A stretch of DNA of 64,000 nt. It comes from Pseudovibrio zosterae. GTDB taxonomy: Bacteria > Pseudomonadota > Alphaproteobacteria > Rhizobiales > Stappiaceae. The notes under the pieces were generated by a model, which was given only the letters and a program-made list of their open reading frames with translations, searched no databases and was not told the origin of the DNA. The DNA is taken from assembly GCF_033843645.1 (NCBI RefSeq), contig NZ_JAWXVZ010000011.1, positions 1 through 64,000 on the forward strand. The letters are read 5' to 3'. Positions within the stretch are counted from its first letter, which is position 1. Each line of letters begins with the position of its first letter. Shown here piece by piece: positions 26,376 to 35,247 of the stretch. The translations under genes were made by a program, and so were the position numbers.

Positions 26376-27596
26376 TCAGCTGCCGAGCTTTTCAGCGATC
26401 TTTGCGATCAGCTTGGCAGCGACCTCTTCCTTGCCCATCTTCGGCCAATCCTCAACGCCATCCTCAGACACGATGCGAACGGTGTTCTCGCTACCGCCCA
26501 TCACGTTGTTTTCCGGGCTTACGTCATTGGCGACAATAAGATCAGCGCCTTTACGTTGCAGCTTGCCGCGCGCGTTTTCGATCAAGTCATTGGTCTCGGC
26601 GGCAAAACCAACCACCAGCCCTGGCCGCAAGACCTTGCTGTTGCCTATCGTCGCCAGAATGTCCGGGTTCTCGACGAAATCCAGTGCCGGCACTTTTCCG
26701 GAGCCATCTTTCTTGATCTTCTGATGCGCATCGGACGCGACACGCCAGTCAGCCACAGCAGCCGCCATGATGGCGATATCAGCGGGCAGAGCCGATTGCA
26801 CTGCGGCCAGCATTTCGCGGGCAGTTTCTACATGCACCACGTTCACGCCCTTGGGGTCCTTCAGCGTGACCGGACCAGACACCAGTGTCACATCCGCACC
26901 GGCCTGCGCGACCGCCTCAGCGATTGCATGCCCCTGACGACCTGAGGATCGATTGGCAATGTAGCGTACCGGATCGATCGGCTCGTGGGTTGGTCCAGAG
27001 GTAATCACCACCTTCTTGCCTGCCAGGGGCTTGATCGTGGCATTGAAGAACGCCTCGACAGCTTCCAAAATCTCCATAGGCTCAGCCATGCGGCCATAGC
27101 CAGCTTCGCCCTTTTCGGCCATTTCGCCCGCATTGGGCCCCACTGTCAAAATCCCGTCGCCCTGCAAGGTCTTCAAGTTGCGTTGGGTCGCGACGTGAGC
27201 CCACATGCGTGAGTTCATGGCTGGTGCAATCAACACGGGCTTGTCAGTTGCAAGCAGCACGCAGGATGCCAAATCATCCGCATGGCCACCCGCCATTTTG
27301 GCCATCATGTTGGCTGTGGCTGGTGCCACGACGATCAGATCCGCTTCGCGCGACAGGCGAATATGGCCAACGTCATGCTCAGCTTCCCGGTCAAAAAGAT
27401 CCGTAAACACTTTTCCGCCGGTCAGGGCACCAACGGCAAGCGGCGTAATGAACTTTTGAGCACCTTCTGTCATCACCGCACGCACGGAAGCGCCGCGCTC
27501 TTGCAAGCGCCGGACCAAATCCAGCGACTTGTAGCAGGCGATCCCGCCCGTGATGATCAGAAGAATGCGCTTTCCCGAAAGCATCGACAGCTCCAT
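26376..27596 (-). CDS. coaBC: Bifunctional phosphopantothenoylcysteine synthetase/decarboxylase CoaBC
   Basis: Two steps of coenzyme A synthesis from phosphopantothenate and cysteine. The N-terminal CoaC flavoprotein domain (about 1-185) has GGIACYKSLDLVRRL, APATANMMAKMAGGHADDL and the PAMNSRMW motif. The C-terminal CoaB domain (about 190-406) has SGPTHEPIDPVRYIANRSSG. The length of 406 aa is standard. It has an upstream gap of about 130 bases that holds the terminator of the preceding gene. Confidence 0.96.
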   Translation of the reverse strand: MELSMLSGKRILLIITGGIACYKSLDLVRRLQERGASVRAVMTEGAQKFITPLAVGALTGGKVFTDLFDREAEHDVGHIRLSREADLIVVAPATANMMAKMAGGHADDLASCVLLATDKPVLIAPAMNSRMWAHVATQRNLKTLQGDGILTVGPNAGEMAEKGEAGYGRMAEPMEILEAVEAFFNATIKPLAGKKVVITSGPTHEPIDPVRYIANRSSGRQGHAIAEAVAQAGADVTLVSGPVTLKDPKGVNVVHVETAREMLAAVQSALPADIAIMAAAVADWRVASDAHQKIKKDGSGKVPALDFVENPDILATIGNSKVLRPGLVVGFAAETNDLIENARGKLQRKGADLIVANDVSPENNVMGGSENTVRIVSEDGVEDWPKMGKEEVAAKLIAKIAEKLGS

Positions 27597-27677
27597 GCTT
27601 GCTCAAAATACTCTTGGCTATTCCTAGCGGTAATTGCAGAAAAATGCACTCATGAGTTCAACGGACCTAGAACAAAA

Positions 27678-27706
27678 AAACCCGCGGGGCGGCGCCCTGC
27701 GGGTTT
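27678..27706 (-). terminator. Intrinsic terminator of the LpoA-like gene
   Basis: AAACCCGC pairs with GCGGGTTT around an inner GGGGC/GCCCT. On the minus strand it is followed by a run of seven T (from 27674-27680). Confidence 0.8.
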
Positions 27707-27730
27707 CTGAACTCGAAATTTGCGCTTCCC

Positions 27731-28960
27731 TCAGAACTGCGGAGCGAAAGACCGCGGTGCAGCGGCAATAGGTTCCGCCTTGCCCTGACTGGTAACAGCG
27801 TAAACAGCCAGACCACGCTCGCTCATCCCGGATGAGGTGAAGCGGAATACACCGTCGATTCCAAGGAAGCCGTCCTTGTTGGTCAAAACGCGATCGGTAA
27901 ACCGGTCAGGCCCCGCAGAGCGCACGAGGCCCGCAGCAAGGATCGTCGCATCATAAGCCAGCGATGCGTTTCGCGCCGGTGGTTGGCCGAATGCCGAGGC
28001 ATAGCGCTGACTGAACTGATCGAAACTACGGTTATCCGGACCGGGGAACCAGCTGCCCACCATAACCGGTGACTGCAGAATATCGCGGGTGTTCCACTGA
28101 CCGCTGCCGATCAACTTCAACTCGCCAATGTTAGCCCCCTGTTCCGTAAGCACCTGCATGGCAAAAGGAGGCACACCGCCGCCCTCAGGTATGAACAACG
28201 TATCCACCTGACCAATGGAACGGGCAAGGCTCGTGACTTTCTGACGGATGTCGTTGGCATCCCCCGGCGTGTAGCGTTCAACCATAACAATGCGGCCATT
28301 GGTGCGACCAACTGCCTGTCTAAAAGTCGCTTCTGCAACGGCACCGTAGGAGTTGTTTGGCAGCAAGGCCGAATAGGAACGACGCTCTTGGTCGGCGGCG
28401 TAGCCAACGATGCGGTTTACATCTGATTCCGGCAGATAGCTGAGCAGATAGGTGCCGCGACCAGCCACATTCGTATCGCTTGAGAACCCAATGACGGGCA
28501 CACCCGCGCTGCGCGCTACAGAACTTGCGCCCTCAACGGCCTGCGCGAAAACAGGACCCAATATCAGTTCAGCTCCCTCAGCGATGGCGGCGCTTGCAGC
28601 TGCCTGCCCGCCCTCGCGGGTGCCACGTGTATCTTTCACGAGAAGCTGAATGTCCGCACCCTGAAAATCTTGCAGGGCCATTTGCGCGGAGTTCTTGAAG
28701 AGTGTCGCAACCTCAGCAGAAGACTGGTTCTCACCCGTCATGGGAAGCAACAGTCCAACTCGGACCGCCCCATTCCCGATTACCTCACCGCTTACCTGTG
28801 CCGGACCGACCGGCTCGAACGGCGAGTTTGCTGGATTGTAAACATTCGAGTAGTTGGGCCCGGCAACACAACCAGCCAGCAGGGCAGCAGCGCCCACTGC
28901 AACGGCTTTAAGCGTTGTCTTGAAAAAACGACCCCGAGACGCGTTTTGCAAAGCGCTCAT
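27731..28960 (-). CDS. Penicillin-binding protein activator-like lipoprotein (LpoA/LppC type)
   Basis: 409 aa from the ATG at 28960, which gives a basic N-terminus, a hydrophobic segment and the lipobox LLAGC (about residues 25-29). The rest is a periplasmic-binding-protein fold (Peripla_BP_6 type): RVGLLLPMTGENQSSAEVATLFKNSAQ, AELILGPVFAQAVEGAS, SYNAT-type ligand loops. Such lipoproteins stand beside rsmI in many alphaproteobacteria, and the family includes activators of class A PBPs. A longer reading to 29077 has no lipoprotein signal at its N-terminus. It is divergent from rsmI. Confidence 0.87.
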   Translation of the reverse strand: MSALQNASRGRFFKTTLKAVAVGAAALLAGCVAGPNYSNVYNPANSPFEPVGPAQVSGEVIGNGAVRVGLLLPMTGENQSSAEVATLFKNSAQMALQDFQGADIQLLVKDTRGTREGGQAAASAAIAEGAELILGPVFAQAVEGASSVARSAGVPVIGFSSDTNVAGRGTYLLSYLPESDVNRIVGYAADQERRSYSALLPNNSYGAVAEATFRQAVGRTNGRIVMVERYTPGDANDIRQKVTSLARSIGQVDTLFIPEGGGVPPFAMQVLTEQGANIGELKLIGSGQWNTRDILQSPVMVGSWFPGPDNRSFDQFSQRYASAFGQPPARNASLAYDATILAAGLVRSAGPDRFTDRVLTNKDGFLGIDGVFRFTSSGMSERGLAVYAVTSQGKAEPIAAAPRSFAPQF

Positions 28961-29197
28961 AAAATCCCCACCAATTCCTACGGCCCTAAATGATCTGGAC
29001 CGTTTGCCATGCCCGGTCACATCTGCTCTTGATTTTTGCAGAAGATAGGACGCAATTACAGCCGCTACTACACTCATGTCGGGTCTTTTTTGCGATTACT
29101 GGCAATTTATGCCTCTATAAAATCGAGAAAGTGCCCGTTGTTCGCCAGATGTCCCACTTCACTTGTGCAAAACCAGCTTAAAGGAACGGTTCTCCCC

Positions 29198-30124
29198 ATG
29201 GAACATGAACAAGCCGTTGCAACCAGAAGATTTTCCATTGGAGAAAACACATTCAATGCGCGTTCTATCCAGAGCGGCTTGTACATCGTTTCTACGCCAA
29301 TCGGCAACTTGGGGGACATCACAGTCCGTGCATTGGAGACATTAGCCGCCTGTGATTTTGTCGCCTGCGAAGACACGCGCGTCACCGGAGTGCTGATGCA
29401 GCGCTTCGGTTTGAAAACACCGCTGATGACCTATCATGAGCATAATGCGGCCAAGCAGCGCCCCAAAATTTTGGAGGCACTGGAAGCTGGAAAGGCCATT
29501 GCGCTGGTTTCAGATGCTGGAACGCCGCTGATCTCCGATCCCGGCTACCGTCTCGTCAATGATGTTGTGGAAGCGGGCCATTCAGTATTCCCCATTCCTG
29601 GCGCATCGGCTCTGCTTACGGGCCTTGTCGGGGCAGGTCTTCCTTCTGACACGGTTTTATTTGCCGGCTTCTTGTCCCAAAAGGCAGGAGCGCGGCAAAA
29701 GCGACTTGAAGAGGCAAAGGACATTCCGGCCACTCTGATCTTCTATGAAAGCCCGCACCGTCTGTCCGCAACACTGGAAGATATGGCCCGCATTCTGGGG
29801 CCAGAGCGTCCCGGCGTCGTGGCGCGAGAGCTGACCAAGAAATTCGAAGAGTTTCAACGTGCGCCCCTCCAAGACCTTGTGGAGCGGTATTCCGGAGATC
29901 GCCCCAAGGGCGAAATTGTGATCCTTATTGGACCACCCGCCGAGAAAGAGCCGGATGCTGCCGATGCAGACCGACTGCTGCTGGAGGCACTTCAGACCAT
30001 GCCTGTGAGTGCAGCAGCAAAAACAGTTTCCAAGGCGACTGGCTTAGAGCGGAAAACGCTGTACGCGCGGGCGATGGAGCTTAAAGATGGTGCATCAAAC
30101 GAAGATGCCGGAGACGACGGCTAA
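29198..30124 (+). CDS. rsmI: 16S rRNA (cytidine-2'-O)-methyltransferase RsmI
   Basis: Methylates the ribose of C1402 in 16S rRNA with S-adenosylmethionine. Visible are GLYIVSTPIGNLGDITVRAL, ACEDTRVT, LVSDAGTPLISDPGYRLV and IPGASALLTGLVGAGLPSD, the standard RsmI blocks. The ATG at 29198 gives 308 aa, close to family length; the longer ORF from 29036 adds a tail lacking conservation. Its 3' end overlaps yraN by 38 bases, so the two are translated together. Confidence 0.95.
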   Translation: MEHEQAVATRRFSIGENTFNARSIQSGLYIVSTPIGNLGDITVRALETLAACDFVACEDTRVTGVLMQRFGLKTPLMTYHEHNAAKQRPKILEALEAGKAIALVSDAGTPLISDPGYRLVNDVVEAGHSVFPIPGASALLTGLVGAGLPSDTVLFAGFLSQKAGARQKRLEEAKDIPATLIFYESPHRLSATLEDMARILGPERPGVVARELTKKFEEFQRAPLQDLVERYSGDRPKGEIVILIGPPAEKEPDAADADRLLLEALQTMPVSAAAKTVSKATGLERKTLYARAMELKDGASNEDAGDDG

Positions 30125-30491
30125 GGATCGGCGTATTGCCGCGGAGCGAAAAGGCCACCGAGCCGAAGCGCTGGCGCGCTGGTACATGCGGCTCAAGGGC
30201 TATCGAGTTCTTGAGCAGCGCTACAAGACGAAGCAGGGCGAGATCGATCTGATCGCCCAGCGCGGAAAAACCATCGCTTTCGTTGAAGTAAAGGCACGTC
30301 GAACGGCAGAGGCCGCGATCGGTGCCATCACCCCACGCGCGCAGCATCGTATTGAAGCCGCAGCACGGCTTTGGCTTTCACACTCTGACATTCCGCCAGA
30401 AATGACGTACAGGTTTGATGCCGTGCTCATCATGCCCCGCAGGTGGCCTCAGCACATTCACAACCTGTTTGAAAGCCGAAGCTGCTTCTAA
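30087..30491 (+). CDS. YraN family (UPF0102) putative endonuclease
   Basis: 134 aa protein with the PD-(D/E)xK-like core QGEIDLIAQRGKTIAFVEVK (about residues 49-68). It is the standard partner downstream of rsmI in proteobacteria. Its biochemical role is not established in the family. The start overlaps the rsmI end in another frame, at ATG 30087; an internal ATG at 30105 would work too. Confidence 0.88.
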   Translation: MVHQTKMPETTAKDRRIAAERKGHRAEALARWYMRLKGYRVLEQRYKTKQGEIDLIAQRGKTIAFVEVKARRTAEAAIGAITPRAQHRIEAAARLWLSHSDIPPEMTYRFDAVLIMPRRWPQHIHNLFESRSCF

Positions 30492-30618
30492 TACAACTTT
30501 GTGAAGCCGCCCCCATAGACAAACGCTTTTGGCAACCGCATATCTTGCCTGACTAAAGCCACTCGCAATTTCCAAGGAACCGATAGTCCTCGCAGGTTCC
30601 ACCCATAAGGAGCTTTCC

Positions 30619-31563
30619 ATGGCCCTGAAAGTCGCCGTTCAGATGGACCATATTTCGTCCATTAACATTGCAGGTGATAGCGCTTTCGCGTTGATGCTTG
30701 AAGCGCAGAAGCGTGGGCACGAACTGTACCACTACACTCCTGATCGTCTCGCCCTCTGGGGGGAGAAGGTGATGTGTGCAGTGGAACCGGTTGAAGTGCG
30801 TGATGAGGTTGGCAACCACTTTTCGTTTGGCGAGAAAAGGCGTGTTGATCTTTCTGAAATGGATGTGGTCCTTATGCGTCAGGATCCACCATTTGACTTG
30901 TCCTACATCGCAGCCACTCACATTCTTGAGAAGATCCATCCAAAGACACTGGTGGTAAACAACCCCGTATCGGTGCGCAATGCACCGGAGAAGCTGTTCG
31001 TGACCCAGTTTACGGATCTGATGCCGCCAACCCTGATCACGCACGACAAGGACGAGATTGACGCTTTCCGTGCCGAGTATGGCGATATCGTCATGAAGCC
31101 CCTTTTTGGTCATGGCGGTGCAGCGGTGTTCCGTGTCACCAAAGACGACCTGAACTACGGCTCACTCTATGACTTCTTTGCCGCAACCTTCCGCGAGCCA
31201 TGGGTCATTCAGCAGTTTCTGCCAAACGTAAAGCACGGCGACAAACGCATCTTGTTGGTGGATGGTGAGTTTGCTGGCGCAGTGAACCGCGTTCCAGCGG
31301 AGGGGGATCTGCGCTCCAACATGGTACGTGGCGGTTCACCAACGGATAGTGACCTGACAGATCGCGAACGCGAAATCTGCGCCCGCCTTGGCCCTGTCCT
31401 GAGAGAGCATGAGCTGTATCTGGTCGGCATCGACGTGATTGACGGCTACCTTACCGAGATCAACGTGACCGCACCAACGGGCATTCGCGCCATTGCAAAG
31501 CTCGGCGGCCCCGATGTTGCAGGAATGGTCTGGGACCGTTTGGAAGCCAAACGAGCTGGCTAA
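30619..31563 (+). CDS. gshB: Glutathione synthetase
   Basis: ATP-grasp enzyme that joins gamma-glutamylcysteine and glycine. The 314-aa protein has the N-terminal QMDHISSINIAGDSAFALML, ATP-grasp motifs KPLFGHGGAAVFR and the C-terminal EINVTAPTGIRAIAKLGG with the Mg-binding Glu and Asn. It follows yraN after 127 bases and ends in a strong intrinsic terminator. The gap may hold its own promoter. Confidence 0.95.
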   Translation: MALKVAVQMDHISSINIAGDSAFALMLEAQKRGHELYHYTPDRLALWGEKVMCAVEPVEVRDEVGNHFSFGEKRRVDLSEMDVVLMRQDPPFDLSYIAATHILEKIHPKTLVVNNPVSVRNAPEKLFVTQFTDLMPPTLITHDKDEIDAFRAEYGDIVMKPLFGHGGAAVFRVTKDDLNYGSLYDFFAATFREPWVIQQFLPNVKHGDKRILLVDGEFAGAVNRVPAEGDLRSNMVRGGSPTDSDLTDREREICARLGPVLREHELYLVGIDVIDGYLTEINVTAPTGIRAIAKLGGPDVAGMVWDRLEAKRAG

Positions 31564-31587
31564 AGAACGCTCAGAACCAAAGTAATC

Positions 31588-31613
31588 AAGAGGGGGCGAC
31601 CCCTCTTTTTCTT
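31588..31613 (+). terminator. Intrinsic terminator of gshB
   Basis: Eight-bp stem AAGAGGGG (31588-31595), loop GCGA, CCCCTCTT (31600-31607), then TTTCTTTG. Classic rho-independent signal. Confidence 0.9.
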
Positions 31614-31644
31614 TGTCTTAAGGCGATGTGCGCAACCGCACCCA

Positions 31645-32814
31645 CTACGCCTTGAATTGCGGATAGTGCGCCTCAAAATGCTGACGCATAGCAGTAAGCC
31701 CCTGCTCAAAGACAGCACCACGGCCAAAGCCTATGCGGAAGTGATCTTCAGGCACATCTCCCAGCTCCGAGCGATATATGGAGCCCGGCAACAGCAACAC
31801 ACCGCTAACCTCAAGCAGCTTCCTGCAGAATGCTTCACCGCCTTCAGGCCCTAGAAACCGAGGAAAGGCCACGCAGCCGCCCAGCGGCCGTGTCCACTCC
31901 ACCAGCCCCGGATAGTCGGCAAAAAGCTGTTCCAGTGCCTCGACGTTTTTCTTTAGCAACGCATGGTTTCTGGCAAGGATCTGATCTCGTGACTTGAGCG
32001 CGATCAACGCCAGCGCTTCAGAAGGGGCGGAGTTACATATGGAGAGGTAATGCTTGTAGTGTTCAACCTTCTCAAGAAGCCCCAGATCTTGCGCGGCAAT
32101 CCAGCCCACGCGAAGACCGGGCATGCCATAGGCTTTGGACATGACATTGAGCGAGATACCGCGCTCATAAATTTGAGCGACTTGCGGCAGACGATCTGCG
32201 GGATCGAGTTCCACTCCTCGATAAACTTCATCAACAAAGAGCCAAATGCCCCGTTCGCGGCACAGGGCGACGATCTCCTTCAAATCCTCATGGGGCAGTA
32301 CCATGCCTGTCGGGTTCTGCGGGAAGTTGAGTGAAATCAGCTTGGTATTGGGCCGGATAGCCGCCCGAAGCTCATCCAGATCGAGCTTCCAGCGACCTCT
32401 CACCATTGCTTTCTTTATGGGAACGCCTGTCACCTCGCAGATTGCAAGCGGCACGGTCTCTGCGCTTTGATAGTTTGGCACCGTCGTAATCACGTGGTCG
32501 CCTGCTGACAGTAAAACCTTGGCGACGGCATAAAGACCTTCGGCGGCACCTGCCAGGCAAAGAATATTCTCTGCCGCCAATCCACTGTAAGTCTGGGCAA
32601 TCTCATCTCGCAGCTGCGGCGCCCCCCAAGTCTGGGTGTACCCCAACCAAAGCTTGTCAAAGCGCTCTCGGTCTTCTGGAGCGGCCATTTGCAACAGGTC
32701 AGAGAGACTAAGACTTTCGATGTCGGAAGCGGTCATGTGATGACGCGCCTTGAACTCCCACTTGGAGAAAAACACTTCCAGCTCGAAATCGCGCATTGGC
32801 TGTGGACTTGTCAT
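31645..32814 (-). CDS. PLP-dependent class I/II aminotransferase
   Basis: 389 aa fold-type I enzyme. The PLP-binding lysine is in NVMSKAYGMPGLRVGW (about residue 230), with NFPQNPTGMVLP and the VDEVYRG Asp/Tyr region also present. N-terminus DFELEVFFSKWEFKARHHMTASD is not that of AspC/TyrB type and resembles enzymes of the capreomycidine-synthase-like side of the family. Substrate unknown. AGGAG in front of the ATG overlaps the TAG stop of the upstream DauR-like regulator, so the two genes are coupled in translation and probably in function. Confidence 0.85.
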   Translation of the reverse strand: MTSPQPMRDFELEVFFSKWEFKARHHMTASDIESLSLSDLLQMAAPEDRERFDKLWLGYTQTWGAPQLRDEIAQTYSGLAAENILCLAGAAEGLYAVAKVLLSAGDHVITTVPNYQSAETVPLAICEVTGVPIKKAMVRGRWKLDLDELRAAIRPNTKLISLNFPQNPTGMVLPHEDLKEIVALCRERGIWLFVDEVYRGVELDPADRLPQVAQIYERGISLNVMSKAYGMPGLRVGWIAAQDLGLLEKVEHYKHYLSICNSAPSEALALIALKSRDQILARNHALLKKNVEALEQLFADYPGLVEWTRPLGGCVAFPRFLGPEGGEAFCRKLLEVSGVLLLPGSIYRSELGDVPEDHFRIGFGRGAVFEQGLTAMRQHFEAHYPQFKA

Positions 32815-32823
32815 GGGAAACTC

Positions 32824-33459
32824 CTAGGCACGCTCGGCGGGAGCCGCACTTGCTCTGCATTGTTTGATGAGTGAATAGAGGCTGGCTCGTGAGATACCGA
32901 GGGCTTCAGCCACAAAATCTGCGGACCCGCGTGCAGCAAAGACATCCGCTGCCAGCAATCGACTGACAATGACTTGGCGTTCACTTCTTCGCAGCTGATT
33001 GAACGAGATTTTTAGCTCTTTCAGTGTGGCTGCGATGATTGCGTTTGTTACCTCGCGCCAGTCATTTTTGATGAATGCAGAGTCATTTATGTCTTGCGCT
33101 GTGCTGGTCAATTGAGCGAGCAAGTTCTTGGCCGCTTCCAGCGCATCGACACGCAGGTTCATGCACAGCAATGCTGCAGGCGCGCCGGTATCATCTCGTA
33201 TCAATGCGGAAACGGAGCGCAACTTTGCTCCATCTGAGTTTGATTTCAGGTAGGGCCCGATTGTGTCATCCGCAGTCAAGTTCGCCTGAAAATCACCAAT
33301 GTCTGTCAGACTATCGTCACCCGGCTTGCGGGGGGACATGGCGTTTACAAGGACCGCGATGCGCTGCGACTTCAAATCGTGGAGCACAACCTCGACCTGC
33401 CCGGGAAACAGGGCCGCGATGGCGTGGCAAACCGGCGTAAGTAACTCAAGTGACGACAT
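32824..33459 (-). CDS. DauR-like PAS/HTH transcriptional regulator
   Basis: 211 aa with an N-terminal YheO-type PAS-like domain (about residues 1-115; LLTPVCHAIAALFPGQVEVVLHD) and a C-terminal HTH (about 165-205) with ADVFAARGSADFVAEALGIS. In Pseudomonas DauR represses D-arginine catabolism genes. Here the only coupled gene is an aminotransferase, so an amino acid or keto acid effector is likely. The gene is divergent from yifB. Confidence 0.85.
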   Translation of the reverse strand: MSSLELLTPVCHAIAALFPGQVEVVLHDLKSQRIAVLVNAMSPRKPGDDSLTDIGDFQANLTADDTIGPYLKSNSDGAKLRSVSALIRDDTGAPAALLCMNLRVDALEAAKNLLAQLTSTAQDINDSAFIKNDWREVTNAIIAATLKELKISFNQLRRSERQVIVSRLLAADVFAARGSADFVAEALGISRASLYSLIKQCRASAAPAERA

Positions 33460-33485
33460 GGCCTCAATCTGGATATTTCATATAT

Positions 33486-33505
33486 AATAAGACAAATAGT
33501 CTATT
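33486..33505. promoter_or_regulatory. Imperfect palindrome in the divergent dauR-like/yifB region
   Basis: AATAAGAC-AAATA-GTCTATT, with seven-base arms matching at five positions, lies 27 bases upstream of the regulator start in a TATATAATA-rich stretch. It could be an autoregulatory operator. Confidence 0.3.
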
Positions 33506-33646
33506 CATCGTCACAGCGCAAATTTATCCTTGAGAATTCAAAGTGGCATTGCATTTCCCGCAGTATCCGGGGACTGAGTTCTGTGAATGTTCCTCGGTGA
33601 ATTATGCAGCTAACCTGTCAACAGCGTTGGTTTCGGGGGCAGCGGC

Positions 33647-35173
33647 ATGTTCGCCAGAGTTACAACAGTTGCGTTTCAAGGCATTCAAGCCGTGGATGTG
33701 GATGTGCAAGTGCAGATCGGTCCCGGCGCCATCTGTTTCACACTGGTTGGCTTGCCAGACAAGGCCGTTGCCGAGAGCCGCGAACGGGTGCGGTCTGCGC
33801 TCGTTGCATCCGGGCTGGCCCTCCCGGCAAAGCGGGTGACCGTCAATCTCGCCCCTGCGGACCTGCCAAAGGAAGGTTCTCACTATGATCTGCCCATTGC
33901 CCTAGGGCTGATGGTTGCCATGGGCGCTTTGCCGTCAGATGTACTAACCGATTATCTCGTTATTGGCGAACTAGCACTGGATGGGTCCATTACAGCAGTC
34001 AACGGCGCGCTCCCGGCTGCCATGGCTGCAAACGGGCAGGGTAAAGGCCTGATTTGCCCGGCAGTGTGCGGTCCTGAAGCCGCTTGGGCAAGCGGCGATA
34101 TGAAGATCCTCGCACCTAACTCCCTCATACAGCTGGCAAATCACTTCAAGGGCACACAAGTCTTGAGCGCGCCGACGCCGGGTGTTTCGCCAAGCCCTCC
34201 AGACCAGAAGGACCTTTCGGAGATCCGCGGACAGGAGACTGCCAAGCGTGCATTGGAGATCGCAGCGGCTGGAGGGCACAATTTGCTTATGGTTGGGCCG
34301 CCCGGCTCAGGAAAATCCATGCTGGCGAGCCGTTTGCCATCCATTCTCCCCAAGCTAGAACCTCGAGAACTGCTTGAGGTTTCCATGATTGCCTCGATCG
34401 CTGGAGAACTGGCAGATGGGCAGCTCAGCAATCAGCGGCCTTTCCGTGCGCCCCACCATTCTGCGAGCATGGCTTCTCTGGTGGGGGGAGGGTTGCGTGC
34501 TCGCCCCGGAGAAATTTCGCTGGCTCACAACGGTGTCCTCTTTCTGGATGAGTTGCCAGAATTTCAACCACAAGTGCTCGACAGTCTTCGCCAACCCATT
34601 GAAAACGGGGAGGCTACGATCGTACGCGCCAACCACCGCGTTACCTATCCTTCGCGGGTGCAGTTGATTGCTGCCATGAACCCTTGCCGATGCGGCCATG
34701 CCGGTGAACCGGGCCACCAATGCAAGCGAGGGGATCGTTGTGCCGCGGACTATCAGGCCCGCGTTTCCGGTCCCTTTCTGGATCGTATCGATTTGCAGAT
34801 TGAAGTCCCCGCTGTCTCTGCGCTGGATCTGATTGGCGCATCAAGCGCAGAAAGCTCCGCGCGCGTGGCAGAGCGTGTCATGCTGGCCCGAGAACGGCAG
34901 AAGGCGCGTTATGCCAAACTTGGCCTCCCCATCACCATGAACGCTCATGCCAGTGCACGTACCATCGAAGAGACAGTAGGCCTAAATGGGGCAGGAGAGG
35001 CACTCATGGCAGAAGCTGCCTCCAAGCTCCAACTTTCAGCCCGAGGGTTTCACAGGGTGCTAAAGCTTGCCCGCACGCTCGCGGATATGGATCAGAAGGA
35101 TGATGTAGGTCATCATCACCTAGCAGAAGCATTGAGCTACCGCCAAAATCGGTTGATGTCGCTTGCTGCTTGA
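33647..35173 (+). CDS. YifB/ComM family Mg-chelatase-like AAA+ ATPase
   Basis: 508 aa. The N-terminal 170 residues form the Lon-S16-like domain (MFARVTTVAFQGIQAVDVDV, PADLPKEGSHYDLPIALGLM). Then Walker A GPPGSGKSMLASRLP (about residue 223), Walker B VLFLDELPEF, and the Cys cluster NPCRCGHAGEPG. ComM-type proteins are branch-migration helicases for natural transformation; the gene is widely conserved. Its stop (TGA) overlaps a possible TTG start of the hybrid histidine kinase. Confidence 0.92.
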   Translation: MFARVTTVAFQGIQAVDVDVQVQIGPGAICFTLVGLPDKAVAESRERVRSALVASGLALPAKRVTVNLAPADLPKEGSHYDLPIALGLMVAMGALPSDVLTDYLVIGELALDGSITAVNGALPAAMAANGQGKGLICPAVCGPEAAWASGDMKILAPNSLIQLANHFKGTQVLSAPTPGVSPSPPDQKDLSEIRGQETAKRALEIAAAGGHNLLMVGPPGSGKSMLASRLPSILPKLEPRELLEVSMIASIAGELADGQLSNQRPFRAPHHSASMASLVGGGLRARPGEISLAHNGVLFLDELPEFQPQVLDSLRQPIENGEATIVRANHRVTYPSRVQLIAAMNPCRCGHAGEPGHQCKRGDRCAADYQARVSGPFLDRIDLQIEVPAVSALDLIGASSAESSARVAERVMLARERQKARYAKLGLPITMNAHASARTIEETVGLNGAGEALMAEAASKLQLSARGFHRVLKLARTLADMDQKDDVGHHHLAEALSYRQNRLMSLAA

Positions 35174-35247
35174 AACTCTGTTTTTACCCTTTGGCGCTAC
35201 AACCAGAGCTGATCCGTTTTCAGGCTAATTTGTCAGAGTGTGAGTTG

